DNA of 64,000 bases from a virus: positions 35,909 through 99,908 of the IMG/VR virus record IMGVR_UViG_3300031576_000010. One strand, given 5' to 3'. Below are positions 44,464 through 52,086 of this stretch, one piece after another. The position numbers and the translations under genes were made by a program. Below the pieces are notes generated by a model. That model was given only the letters and a program-made list of their open reading frames with translations, was not told the origin of the DNA and did not search any database. Position 1 is the first letter of the stretch. Each line of letters opens with the position of its first letter.

Positions 44464-44711
44464 CTCACACCCTCCTGTCCATCAGGATCGGGCGCGACCA
44501 CTTCATCGAGTGCGACCCGCTCGGCTGCCGCGCGTGCGAGCGCCTCGTCCGACAGGAACACGCACGTCGACGCCAGCGTGACCTGGTAGCCGGGCTCTTG
44601 CGCTTCCTCGGCCCAGTAGCCGTACCCGTCCGTCAGGGTCACCTGGTCGCCCTGAAGGACACGCACGACCCCCTTGATCTGTGGGGCCGTCTTGGTGCTG
44701 CGTTCCGTCAT
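44460..44711 (-). CDS. Small unknown protein
   Basis: 83 residues from ATG 44711, with GAGGTGG before it. Beta-type N-terminal half (IKGVVRVLQGDQVTLTDGYG) and an acidic helical end (ERVALDEVVAPDPDG). May be a small SH3-like protein. Overlaps its neighbours by four bases. Confidence 0.6.
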   Translation of the reverse strand: MTERSTKTAPQIKGVVRVLQGDQVTLTDGYGYWAEEAQEPGYQVTLASTCVFLSDEALARAAAERVALDEVVAPDPDGQEGVS

Positions 44712-44899
44712 GGTCCCACCTCGGCTTCGACCAGCTCGATCCAGATCAGCTCGGTCAGGTGGGCGGCGCGGTCCTGCGCGTACTTCGCCACCTTCTCGAC
44801 CGGGAGACCACCGAGCCCGACCTTCTCCCACGCGTACGGATACGCCAACATGTTCTGGATCATCTTGGCGAGATCCTGCTTGCCCATCAGCTTTGGCAC
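44708..44899 (-). CDS. Small helical protein
   Basis: 63 residues from GTG 44899, chosen for the AGGAAGGGG before it. Helical sequence (DLAKMIQNMLAYPYAWEKVG) ending acidic. Overlaps the next gene by four bases. No family recognised. Confidence 0.55.
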   Translation of the reverse strand: MPKLMGKQDLAKMIQNMLAYPYAWEKVGLGGLPVEKVAKYAQDRAAHLTELIWIELVEAEVGP

Positions 44900-44926
44900 G
44901 ACACCCCTTCCTTTCAGTAGGCCGGG

Positions 44927-44957
44927 CCGGAGGGCGGCTGGTGGGGCCGCCCTCCGG
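44927..44957 (-). terminator. Strong GC hairpin between genes
   Basis: Perfect 12-base arms (44927-44938 and 44946-44957, CCGGAGGGCGGC and its complement) with a seven-base loop, located between the DUF932-type gene's end and the next start. No T-run in the minus orientation, so terminator or processing hairpin cannot be decided. Confidence 0.5.
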
Positions 44958-45000
44958 TTTCCTTGCACCCGCCACCGGCCCGGCGCCGGACTGCAAAGCC

Positions 45001-46329
45001 CTAGAAGTCCTCCCCCTTCGCCATGAACTGGAGGGGCCGCTTGCTGCCCAGCAGCCAGCCACCGGCCTGCTGGACCTGCTGGGTCGCCCACGCGCCCTTC
45101 AGGTCGGCCTCGTGGGCCGCCCGGGTGATCGCGTTGACAAGCCCCACCTTCGTGAACTCCGGCTCCTTGGTGAACGCGGCCATCAGGATGTCGATCGCGC
45201 CTTCCCGACGGAAGCCAGGCAGCGCCAACTTGCCGGCCGTCATGAGCCCGCGGAACACGCCCCGCACGACCTCCTCGCGGGCCGTGTCGGCGGGCACATC
45301 TCGCACGACGCCCGCGGCATCCAGCCGGGTGGCCCGCGCGCCCGCCCACGTCTCCGCGAAGTAGCGGACGCGGTCGACCGCCTCGGTCAGGGCGCCGAAC
45401 AGGAACTCGGCCACGTTGTTGCCGACGTGCCGCTTCTTGCCCAGCTTGACCTCCGCGTGATCCAGGATGATGAGGTTGAGGCACAGGTTGCGATCGAGAC
45501 CCGCGAACGGGTCGATCGACTGAGTGCCGTCATCCGCGCTTCGCAGCCCCGCGGCCGCCCGGAAGATTTCGCCCGCCGCACACGTCTCCGGCTGGATGTC
45601 GGAGTGCCAGCGCAGCACCATCTCGACTCGGTCGCCATCGTACTGCACCTCGCCGCGCGCGTCGCCGGGCGCGACCGACTGTTCCAGCATGATGCGAGCG
45701 AGCTGGTCGGTGTCGAGCGCGGTGTACCGTTCCGACACGATCGCGTACGCCTGACGGCCGTTGCCCTGCAACACCATGTTGTTGCGGTGCCGCACGACCG
45801 CGACCTTCTCGGCGTCGGTCTCGTTGATCCACGCGTTCACCTCGGCGGCCCGGCGGGCCGGCGGCACGGTCGCCAGGTAGATGGCGGCGGCGCCCGGTTC
45901 CGGACACGCGGTCCGCGCGAGGAGCTGGCGGAACGACGTCTCGGTCAGGGCGAGGCGAGCGCCCCCGCGTCCGATCGTTCCATCCGGGTCCATCGTGAGA
46001 TCCCGGATGCGCGCGTCGGTATCCTGGCGGCGTTCCAGCAGGACGCGATCGATCAGGCGGGCGAGCACGACCTTGGCGAGCGGCAACTTCTCGAACGCTT
46101 CACGGGACCGCCGGAAGTTTTCGGCGCCGATGTCGACCACCCGGGTACCGAGCGCGTAGACGGGCGGCTTGGGCGCGAAGCCGGCCGCCCTGGCGGCCGC
46201 CTCCTGGGCTTGGAGCCGCTCGACCGCCTCGGGGTCGATCTGGCCGCCGACGATCGCGACCGCGCGCTTCTGGATAGGATGGTTGGGGTCTTGAATCGCG
46301 AGGGACTGCTGCTGACTCTGATCCGACAT
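45001..46329 (-). CDS. DUF932-type protein
   Basis: 442 residues. The core (RQAYAIVSERYTALDTDQLA; VQYDGDRVEMVLRWHSDIQP; LNLIILDHAEVKLGKKRH) follows the DUF932/phage-plasmid protein pattern, including the YTALD and EVxLxx blocks. Function of the family is unknown. The promoter at 46395 lies just upstream, and the gene lies between zinc-bearing proteins and about 3 kb downstream of the TROVE gene. C-terminus ends KRPLQFMAKGEDF. Confidence 0.6.
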   Translation of the reverse strand: MSDQSQQQSLAIQDPNHPIQKRAVAIVGGQIDPEAVERLQAQEAAARAAGFAPKPPVYALGTRVVDIGAENFRRSREAFEKLPLAKVVLARLIDRVLLERRQDTDARIRDLTMDPDGTIGRGGARLALTETSFRQLLARTACPEPGAAAIYLATVPPARRAAEVNAWINETDAEKVAVVRHRNNMVLQGNGRQAYAIVSERYTALDTDQLARIMLEQSVAPGDARGEVQYDGDRVEMVLRWHSDIQPETCAAGEIFRAAAGLRSADDGTQSIDPFAGLDRNLCLNLIILDHAEVKLGKKRHVGNNVAEFLFGALTEAVDRVRYFAETWAGARATRLDAAGVVRDVPADTAREEVVRGVFRGLMTAGKLALPGFRREGAIDILMAAFTKEPEFTKVGLVNAITRAAHEADLKGAWATQQVQQAGGWLLGSKRPLQFMAKGEDF

Positions 46330-46394
46330 GACTTTCTCCTTTGGTCAACCGGCCCGGCCTCATCGGCCGCTCCAGGATTTCCGAGTTCACTTCA

Positions 46395-46423
46395 CACCTA
46401 ACGCACCAGATTGCACATGTCAA
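46395..46423 (-). promoter_or_regulatory. Sigma70-like promoter
   Basis: Minus-strand TTGACA (46423-46418), 17 bases, TAGGTG (46400-46395). Drives the DUF932-type gene. Confidence 0.6.
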
Positions 46424-46429
46424 GGAAAA

Positions 46430-46936
46430 CTACTCCAACTCGATCTTGCCTAGCAGCGAGTTGATGTTGCACTTCTTGCAGGCGTGGTACCCGGCCGACG
46501 GTTCCTTCCGATACACGACCGACCCGCCGCACCCCTTGTGGATGCCGACCACGCGGCCGACCTCGCGTTCGGCCATAGCCCGAAGCTCCTGCTCGATCGT
46601 TTCCTGCTCGTCTTCCACGAGCTTTGACCAGATACGGTCAAGTCGCCCCGCGAAGTCGATCTCCTCGGTGCGCGTGAGCCCCTTTGTGGCGCGATGCAGC
46701 TCCATCTCGTTCAGCAGCTCCAAGTACCGCCTGGCGGGCTCGCTCAGCATGATCACACCACCCACCTTGAATGCAACGATCGCGAGCCATCCTGCGGGAG
46801 AGCAGGAGTCGCAACGCGCATGCGCATGGTCAGATCGCGGGCAGTGCTCCGAGCAGTCCGCATTCGGCGCGGGCACGGCGTTCATCGCCGTTTCGCAAAT
46901 CATGCATTCCAGGTTGATCACTTGCAGACTACCCAT
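46430..46936 (-). CDS. Zinc-finger protein
   Basis: 168 residues from ATG 46936. N-terminal cysteine-rich part (CMICETAMNAVPAPNADC; CPRSDHAHARCDSC) and a C-terminal pair (HKGCGGSV; ACKKCNIN). The middle is a charged helix (VEDEQETIEQELRAMAEREV). A shorter product from ATG 46748 is possible. Start uncertain because no strong ribosome site is seen. Confidence 0.55.
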   Translation of the reverse strand: MGSLQVINLECMICETAMNAVPAPNADCSEHCPRSDHAHARCDSCSPAGWLAIVAFKVGGVIMLSEPARRYLELLNEMELHRATKGLTRTEEIDFAGRLDRIWSKLVEDEQETIEQELRAMAEREVGRVVGIHKGCGGSVVYRKEPSAGYHACKKCNINSLLGKIELE

Positions 46937-47306
46937 GACCCGCCATCCCGAGGCACTTGGCCGCGTCGAGCGCACGGCACCCGCACAGGCACGCCCGCTT
47001 GGCCACGTCCTTCAGGAACTTGGGCGCCCGCGCGACCGTCCCATCCCCCTCGATCCGGAACGTCCCGGCCCGCACCGACCAGCCCGCCAGGTACGGCTCC
47101 TTGGCCAACTCGTCGACGGTCGGCTTCCGAACCGTCTTGAGGATCGAGCCGGTGATGGCGCCGTCGGCGTGCTCGGTGCGCGAGACCTCCCAGAAGAACT
47201 CGGCGCCTTTCATGGTGTACGTGTTCTGTGAACCGGTCTGCGCGACGCACGCGGCTGTCCAGACATCCATCACGCGACCAGCGTCCTGACGGCAACTCCA
47301 ACCCAT
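46929..47306 (-). CDS. Small protein, first gene after conserved leader
   Basis: 125 residues, ATG 47306 with GGGAGGCGGG before it. Contains AEFFWEVSRTEHADGAITGS and a C-terminal Cys cluster (KRACLCGCRALDAAKC) that could bind metal. No family recognised. Confidence 0.65.
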   Translation of the reverse strand: MGWSCRQDAGRVMDVWTAACVAQTGSQNTYTMKGAEFFWEVSRTEHADGAITGSILKTVRKPTVDELAKEPYLAGWSVRAGTFRIEGDGTVARAPKFLKDVAKRACLCGCRALDAAKCLGMAGHG

Positions 47307-47313
47307 CTTCCCG

Positions 47314-47347
47314 CCTCCCTTCCAGCTTACAGATACAGCCTAGCACG
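47314..47347 (-). promoter_or_regulatory. 34-base leader/promoter block, identical to 44071-44104
   Basis: Second exact copy of the 34-base block that spans the -10 box and ribosome site. Confidence 0.7.
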
Positions 47348-47365
47348 ACGCCGGGCAGGTGTCAA
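47337..47365 (-). promoter_or_regulatory. Sigma70-like promoter
   Basis: Minus-strand TTGACA (47365-47360), 17 bases, TAGGCT (47342-47337). Confidence 0.65.
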
Positions 47366-47421
47366 GCGTTTTTTATAGGCGGCGGGTTTGTCGTGTTTCT
47401 GTCGGGTTCCGGAGCCTGGTC

Positions 47422-47940
47422 TCAGAAGCGCGGCAACGCCCCCTGCACTGGAGGACGGTGCTTGATGGACCGCTGGACGGAGTCGCGAAGGTCGTCGCGC
47501 GCCCGCTTGACCTGGAGGGCGGGGGGCAGCTCTTCGATGGCGGGTAGGTTGGGGGGCGCGAGCGAGGGGGCGAGCGCGTAGTCGGGCGGGTGGCCCCCGC
47601 CGCCAGCCGCCACCTGGGACCGCCGTCGGTCCCGGACCTCGTCGAGGATGATGAGGCGGGTGACGGTGTCGCGCAGCCCCATGACGATCAGGTCGCTCGA
47701 ACCGAGCCGCCGCTCTACGACGTCGTGGGCCCGGTCGAACCGGTCGTCCACCTGGTCGAACCGGCGGCCCGTCTCACGGCGCATCTCCTTGACCGACCGC
47801 TCGACCTTGTCGACATCCCGGCCGACGCCATCCAGCCGGGACGAGAGCTTGCCGTACGACACACCCAACCCCGCGACAAGCGCGAGAAAGCCCCAGATTT
47901 CCTTCCCCTGCTTCGCAAGGTCGGCAAGGCGCTTCAGCAC
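47422..47940 (-). CDS. Membrane-anchored coiled-coil protein
   Basis: 172 residues. An N-terminal hydrophobic helix (IWGFLALVAGLGVSYG) and a long basic/acidic coiled coil (VDKVERSVKEMRRETGRRFD), then a Pro-rich C-terminus. Starts with GTG and lies just downstream of the small coiled-coil gene. Unknown role. Confidence 0.6.
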   Translation of the reverse strand: MLKRLADLAKQGKEIWGFLALVAGLGVSYGKLSSRLDGVGRDVDKVERSVKEMRRETGRRFDQVDDRFDRAHDVVERRLGSSDLIVMGLRDTVTRLIILDEVRDRRRSQVAAGGGGHPPDYALAPSLAPPNLPAIEELPPALQVKRARDDLRDSVQRSIKHRPPVQGALPRF

Positions 47941-47975
47941 CCCGCCAGTATACCGGAGCGGCAGTCAGGCTGGAA

Positions 47976-48155
47976 CTATGCCGCCTTCGCGAAAGGCCCC
48001 GGCTGCCCCTCACCGCCGACGGTGAGGTGGCGGATGAGCGAATCCTGGGCGCGAAACAGGTCACCCTTGGTGATGGCCAGCTCGTCCTGCGTGCGCTTCA
48101 GCTCCGCACGCAGCCGAGCCAACTCCCGCTCGACGGCCTCGGTGTATCCTTCCAT
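47976..48155 (-). CDS. Small coiled-coil protein, probably leaderless
   Basis: About 59 residues from ATG 48155; the upstream ATG at 48164 is inside the promoter's -10 box. Sequence AVERELARLRAELKRTQDEL is a strong coiled coil. Predicted transcription start is about 48156. No family recognised. Confidence 0.55.
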   Translation of the reverse strand: MEGYTEAVERELARLRAELKRTQDELAITKGDLFRAQDSLIRHLTVGGEGQPGPFAKAA

Positions 48156-48162
48156 GCCATCC

Positions 48163-48190
48163 ATCGTAACACCCTGCTTGCGATCGTCAA
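48163..48190 (-). promoter_or_regulatory. Sigma70-like promoter (16-base spacer)
   Basis: Minus-strand TTGACG (48190-48185), 16 bases, TACGAT (48168-48163). The start would fall at the ATG of the small coiled-coil gene, a leaderless arrangement. Confidence 0.5.
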
Positions 48191-48208
48191 GTCAATGGCT
48201 TGCGGGCG

Positions 48209-49789
48209 TCAAGCCTTCCCGGCCAGATCGATCCGCTCGATCACCGCGGCCCAGTGGCCGTCGCCCTGCATGAACGCGGCGATCACATCCCACACGGTGT
48301 CGCTCCAGCCCCCGACGTTGAGGATGTCGGGCCGGTCCTTCACCTGGGTGGAGGCGGACGGCTGAAGGTCCAGGCAGACCAGGCGGGCGCGCGGGTTCCG
48401 CACGCGGAACTCAGCCCACGCCTTCATCGTGTTGGTCCCGCCGGCCCCGTAGTAGCCGGAGGGCGTGTCGAGCCACGACTGGTTGTCCGACACGATGACG
48501 ATGAGGTCGGCCAACGCCTTCTCGTCGTTGAGCAGCCGGAGGGGCGCCGAACAGTCGGTCGCGCCGGGCTGCTCGGCGGCGATCCGGGCCGCGTTCGTCA
48601 TGACGGTGTCGCGCGGGTTGATGTCGGTCCGGCGGATCCCCTCGGCGAACGGGATGACGCGAGCGTCCCGGTTGTTCCGCAGGACTGCGGCCGACACAAG
48701 CGCCGCGACGTCGACGCACTGGACCACTGAGGTGGCACCCTTCCGCTCGCCAGTGACGGGCGAACGCATCGAGCCCGAGACGTCCGGGCAGACCACCACC
48801 TTGCCGTCGAACACCGGCACGTTCGCGACCGCCACCTCCATGGCGTCCTGGAGGGCCTCCCGGATCTCGTGTGGCAGACCGGTCGACATCTTGAACGCGA
48901 CCATGAGCTGGTAGGGGAACGCGCGAGCCCGCCGGATCGCGTCGGCGTCACGGAGCCGTGCAGCCACCTGGCTGACCACCGCCTTGTCCTTGAAGCAGCC
49001 GTGCCGCTCGAACGTCTGGAGGTTCATCCGGACGGTCTGCCACGACGCCGACAGCGCGATCGCGGTCCACTGGGCGGTCGACAGCTCCGCGGCGGTCAGC
49101 ATGAGGAACGGGACGTCCGGGACGTCGCCGGCCGGATCCTTCTTCCACCGCTCGAACTGCTGGATGAGCGCGGGCAGGTGGCCGGCCTCGTGGGGCTTGC
49201 CGATCAGGTAGCCGTAGAACGCCTTGTGCGCGTCGCTCGCGGGCCGCGGGTGGACCAGCTTGACGACGTCGGCGAGCGACGGATCGTTCCCGACGGACGC
49301 ACGGAACAGGTCGGTCGCCTGGCGGCCGTTGAGCCAGGTGGTCACCAGCGTCTTGGGCAGGGTCCCCAGGCTCTTGCGGCCCAACTGTCCGGACCGCAGC
49401 ATCTGGACGAAGTTGCGGACCATCCGGCCGTTGTCGATCACCCGGGGGAACACCCGCTTGAGGACGTCGCGGGCCTCCTGGGTGCCGCGCGCCGCGAGCA
49501 TGGCGCACAGGAGGGCGGGCATGTCCTTCATGAACCCGCGCTCGCGCGCGTAGACCGCCGCCTTCCCGACGAACACGGGGTCGACCTCGCGGGCCAACCG
49601 GATCGCGAGCGCGAGCTGGTCGTCGGCCTGCACGTAGAACGTGCTCGACAGGCAACCGGTCACCGCGAGCTGCGCGAGCGCGTCGCGCGCGGACCGCAGG
49701 TACGCGACGCCTCCCGCCTGGTTGATGGTGTCGGTTGCGGGTGGGGTCTGGCCCGGCGGGGCCGACCGGAACAACTGCTTGCTCGCCAT
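48209..49789 (-). CDS. Ro60-like protein (TROVE and von Willebrand A domains)
   Basis: 526 residues from ATG 49789, with GGGGAGGTG ahead. The N-terminal two-thirds are helical repeats of the TROVE type: YLRSARDALAQLAVTGCLSS, AAVYARERGFMKDMPALLCA, ALSASWQTVRMNLQTFERHG. The C-terminal third is a von Willebrand A domain with the metal-dependent site: CPDVSGSMRS near 384-393, the Thr in GATDCSAP and a later Asp in IVIVSDNQSW. Ro60 proteins bind noncoding Y RNAs and misfolded RNAs and work with exonucleases in RNA quality control. Upstream lies a tRNA-like element. Confidence 0.85.
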   Translation of the reverse strand: MASKQLFRSAPPGQTPPATDTINQAGGVAYLRSARDALAQLAVTGCLSSTFYVQADDQLALAIRLAREVDPVFVGKAAVYARERGFMKDMPALLCAMLAARGTQEARDVLKRVFPRVIDNGRMVRNFVQMLRSGQLGRKSLGTLPKTLVTTWLNGRQATDLFRASVGNDPSLADVVKLVHPRPASDAHKAFYGYLIGKPHEAGHLPALIQQFERWKKDPAGDVPDVPFLMLTAAELSTAQWTAIALSASWQTVRMNLQTFERHGCFKDKAVVSQVAARLRDADAIRRARAFPYQLMVAFKMSTGLPHEIREALQDAMEVAVANVPVFDGKVVVCPDVSGSMRSPVTGERKGATSVVQCVDVAALVSAAVLRNNRDARVIPFAEGIRRTDINPRDTVMTNAARIAAEQPGATDCSAPLRLLNDEKALADLIVIVSDNQSWLDTPSGYYGAGGTNTMKAWAEFRVRNPRARLVCLDLQPSASTQVKDRPDILNVGGWSDTVWDVIAAFMQGDGHWAAVIERIDLAGKA

Positions 49790-49889
49790 GCTGCACCTCC
49801 CCGTGGGAGTCACGTTAGTTAGTGCGTCGACCAGGATCGGTGAGACTTCATCATTGCTGTAGTCCCACCAGCATTCGACGCGAAGTACA

Positions 49890-49918
49890 CCCGTACACCC
49901 GCGCGTTGCACGTGTCAA
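49890..49918 (-). promoter_or_regulatory. Sigma70-like promoter of the Ro60-like gene
   Basis: Minus-strand TTGACA (49918-49913), 17 bases, TACGGG (49895-49890). The leader would be about 94 bases long, unlike the leaderless genes nearby. Confidence 0.55.
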
Positions 49919-49936
49919 CCGAAATCGAGGTGATGG

Positions 49937-50287
49937 CTACGCAAACCCGAGTGCTCGCTCGACCGACCAGCCACGACGTAATCGTGCTCGAATCGTTGTT
50001 GGTTGAACGCCAGCAATACCAGCCCACTCGACGAGAGGGAAGGTCTTGCCGTGGTGCGTGAGCCTGACCGTGTTCCTACGGTTCCGAGCTTGGTCGCGAC
50101 GAGTTGCCCACCTGACATTCCCAGGCACGTAGCCGCGGGAGTTGTCGATACGCTCGATCGTGAGACCAACCGAAGGTCTCGGGCCAACATGCGCGTAAAA
50201 ACGAGCAAACCCGTTCGGTCCGCGCCACTCCGCTGCAACAGTCACCCCACGACCACCGTAGTCTTTGTAGCTACGGTCACGCGGCAC
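49937..50287 (-). CDS. HNH/AP2-type homing endonuclease (N-terminally short)
   Basis: 116 residues from GTG 50287. It has the typical run YKDYGGRGVTVAAEW, then FYAHVGPRPSVGLTIERIDN, YVPGNVRWATRRDQARNRRN and a C-terminal DNA-binding helix. Members usually start earlier; here the coding sequence opens inside the tRNA-like stretch and lacks the usual N-terminal RC...Y block start codon. It probably moved into the noncoding element and may be truncated. Confidence 0.75.
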   Translation of the reverse strand: MPRDRSYKDYGGRGVTVAAEWRGPNGFARFYAHVGPRPSVGLTIERIDNSRGYVPGNVRWATRRDQARNRRNTVRLTHHGKTFPLVEWAGIAGVQPTTIRARLRRGWSVERALGFA

Positions 50288-50402
50288 ACCGCAACGCCGC
50301 TGAGCTATCCCGGAATGGTGGAGCCGGGGGTATCGAAACCCCGTCCGTGCATCCCTCGCGAGAAGCGTCTACGTGCGTGTCCGGGATCCGCCCGGCCGGT
50401 TA
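50288..50402 (-). ncRNA. tRNA-like element upstream of the Ro60-like gene (candidate Y RNA or tRNA remnant)
   Basis: Minus-strand sequence includes GGGGTTTCGATACCCC, which looks like a T-arm, followed by CGGCTCCACCA, an acceptor 3' half with CCA. Two bases later comes CCGGGATAGCTCAGCGGC, which looks like a tRNA 5' acceptor plus D-arm. The two halves stand in reversed order and the T-loop is not canonical (six or eight bases), and I find no 5' half matching the acceptor. So it may be a permuted tRNA-like RNA (as in YrlA-type Y RNAs found with Ro proteins) or two tRNA remnants. Confidence 0.35.
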
Positions 50403-50588
50403 CTACCAGGCGCACACGTCCGGCTCGACATCCAGCAAGTGGCGGAACCGATGGCACGCGTACACCGCGCCCAGCTCGCTCGCTTCCTTGTCGAGCAGGT
50501 CGCGGAACTCGTCTGGTGACCAAAACCGCAACGGCGCGTCCCGACGGTACGGGCACGATCGGCACGGCTCCTTGGTCCCGAGCTTCAC
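50403..50588 (-). CDS. DUF6283-like small zinc protein
   Basis: 61 residues. N-terminal EPCRSCPYRRDAPLRFW and later VYACHRFRHL match the DUF6283 layout: CxxCPYRxD with a later CH pair. Found in actinobacterial and actinophage genomes. Overlaps the upstream gene by four bases. Function unknown. Confidence 0.65.
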   Translation of the reverse strand: MKLGTKEPCRSCPYRRDAPLRFWSPDEFRDLLDKEASELGAVYACHRFRHLLDVEPDVCAW

Positions 50589-50812
50589 GTCGCCACTTCC
50601 GGCTCGGAGAGGAGCCCGCGGTGCTTCTCGTGCATGTGACGCACGATGCGGCCGCGCGCCCTGTTGTACTTCGGGAGCCCTGAACGGTCACCGAGCCGGC
50701 GGAGCGCCTGGACGTCCACATCGAACGAGCAATGGCAACAGAGGATCCTGGTGATGTCGCCATCGCGTCGACCGTTGAGCCGCCGGACGGTGTAGTGACC
50801 GGTGGTGTCCAT
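50585..50812 (-). CDS. Small zinc-binding protein
   Basis: 75 residues from ATG 50812, with AAGAGGG upstream. Contains ILCCHCSFDVDV and IVRHMHEKHRG, a CC-x-C and H-x-x-x-H pair that fits a small C2H2-like metal site. No family recognised. Confidence 0.6.
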   Translation of the reverse strand: MDTTGHYTVRRLNGRRDGDITRILCCHCSFDVDVQALRRLGDRSGLPKYNRARGRIVRHMHEKHRGLLSEPEVAT

Positions 50813-50813
50813 C

Positions 50814-51002
50814 TCAGACCCTCTTCCGATCGAGGTACTCGGCCACCGCCTTGTCGCGCTCGCGCGTGTCGCCTGGCGCGGGCGAGCCCCACGTGCCGCT
50901 CTTGCAGCACTCGCGGCAGAGACCAAGCGCCGACATCTTCCGAAGCTCGGCGTCGGTGCCGTGCCGTTCGATCGGCTTGGCGCATGCGTCGCAGACGGTC
51001 AT
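50814..51002 (-). CDS. Small four-cysteine zinc protein
   Basis: 62 residues from ATG 51002. CDACAKPIE and LCRECCKSG form a probable zinc ribbon like those of DksA/TraR-type or phage zinc proteins. An upstream ATG at 51053 gives an Arg-rich extension; a 12-codon frame (MYEDKGPRGVEM) lies between. I prefer the shorter start. Confidence 0.55.
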   Translation of the reverse strand: MTVCDACAKPIERHGTDAELRKMSALGLCRECCKSGTWGSPAPGDTRERDKAVAEYLDRKRV

Positions 51003-51091
51003 CGCCCTACATCTCCACGCCGCGCGGTCCCTTGTCCTCGTACATGTCGTCATCGATCCGCCTCCCTTCCAGCCTTCCAGCTTACAAGACG

Positions 51092-51120
51092 ACCGTAGCA
51101 CACCGGACTGCACGTGTCAA
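51092..51120 (-). promoter_or_regulatory. Sigma70-like promoter
   Basis: Minus-strand TTGACA (51120-51115), 17 bases, TACGGT (51097-51092). A related copy of the leader cassette follows. Confidence 0.6.
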
Positions 51121-51127
51121 TCGTTTT

Positions 51128-51340
51128 CTAGTCCCATCCGCGAGGATCACCCCAGTCGAGCACGACGGCCATCCGGCTCATGTGCTCCCACTGGCACTTG
51201 GCCCGCAACCGTTCCTCCGGCCCACCACCCGCCCGCGCGACCTCCTGCTGAACCAGGTGAGCCCAGCGGCGCGCCTCGGGGGTTGCGCGACCGTCAGGCT
51301 CGAACAGGACAGACGGCCGCTCAGTTGCCAGCTTCTCCAT
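51128..51340 (-). CDS. Small unknown protein
   Basis: 70 residues, helical (ARRWAHLVQQEVARAGGGPE) with a C-terminal WEHMSRMAVVLDWGDPRGWD. No family recognised. Confidence 0.6.
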   Translation of the reverse strand: MEKLATERPSVLFEPDGRATPEARRWAHLVQQEVARAGGGPEERLRAKCQWEHMSRMAVVLDWGDPRGWD

Positions 51341-51349
51341 CGTCGCCCC

Positions 51350-51868
51350 CTACTGCACCGTCGGGCCCGGCTCGGCCGACTCGGCCATCAGGTCGTCGTA
51401 CCGGAATTTCTTCCCGAGCGACTGGTCGATCGAGACGACGGCCCTCGGGTCGGGGTCGTAGCCACGGTAGACCCCCTGGTACAGGTAGATGTAGCGGAAC
51501 ACCTTGACGCGCCGCTCGACGAACGCGATGCCAAGATCGGTGATGCGCCAGAACCCAGACGAGTTGCCATCATCCTGCTGGTCGCCCCGCGGCTCCACCA
51601 GCCCCCAGTACCGGAGCTTCGCGTAGTCGCCGCCACGCGCGTCCGTCCTCGACTGGATGTGGATCCACCCGCCCCCGTTGGTCGCGTGGTACGTGCGGAT
51701 CAGCAGCACCGCCATCGTCGAGCCGATCGACCGCTTGTATCGCTGGGCCAGCCCGTCGCAACACGGGCACACCACCTGTTTGCCGGCGTTGACCTGCCAG
51801 AAGAACCGGTCGCGCACACCGCCGAAGGGATCGGTCACCTCCACCTTGATCCGAACCGGTCCATTCAT
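51350..51868 (-). CDS. Unknown protein with CxxC pair and helix-turn-helix-like middle
   Basis: 172 residues from ATG 51868, with AAGGAAGG upstream. CPCCDGLAQRYKRS is a metal pair or redox motif; the middle (KLRYWGLVEPRGDQQDDGNS) followed by FWRITDLGIAFVERRVKV has a wing-like pattern of small DNA-binding proteins. No family recognised. Confidence 0.6.
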   Translation of the reverse strand: MNGPVRIKVEVTDPFGGVRDRFFWQVNAGKQVVCPCCDGLAQRYKRSIGSTMAVLLIRTYHATNGGGWIHIQSRTDARGGDYAKLRYWGLVEPRGDQQDDGNSSGFWRITDLGIAFVERRVKVFRYIYLYQGVYRGYDPDPRAVVSIDQSLGKKFRYDDLMAESAEPGPTVQ

Positions 51869-52086
51869 TCGGGCGATACCTTCCTTTCCGGCTTGATCTT
51901 GACCCACACGGTCGCGCTGTACTCCACGTCATCGATCTCCAGGGCGGCGCCGCACTTCCGGCAATCGAAATCGTCGAACCCGGGCTTCAGACATCCGTCC
52001 GTCGTGATGTCCTGGATCGAGACGTCCGCGCCACACGCGGGGCACGGCACAGTGGTCTCGTCGCCGCACGTTCGCTCGTCAGCCAT
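51865..52086 (-). CDS. Zinc-ribbon protein
   Basis: 73 residues. CPACGADVS and CRKCGAALE form a zinc ribbon; an extra CGDET precedes. Overlaps its neighbours by four bases. No function known. Confidence 0.65.
   Translation of the reverse strand: MADERTCGDETTVPCPACGADVSIQDITTDGCLKPGFDDFDCRKCGAALEIDDVEYSATVWVKIKPERKVSPE

Noticed and set aside
50288-50402. Possible tmRNA gene, from a CGGCTCCACCA 3' end
   Set aside because: The upstream space is filled by coding genes, and no tmRNA 5' part or tag frame fits.
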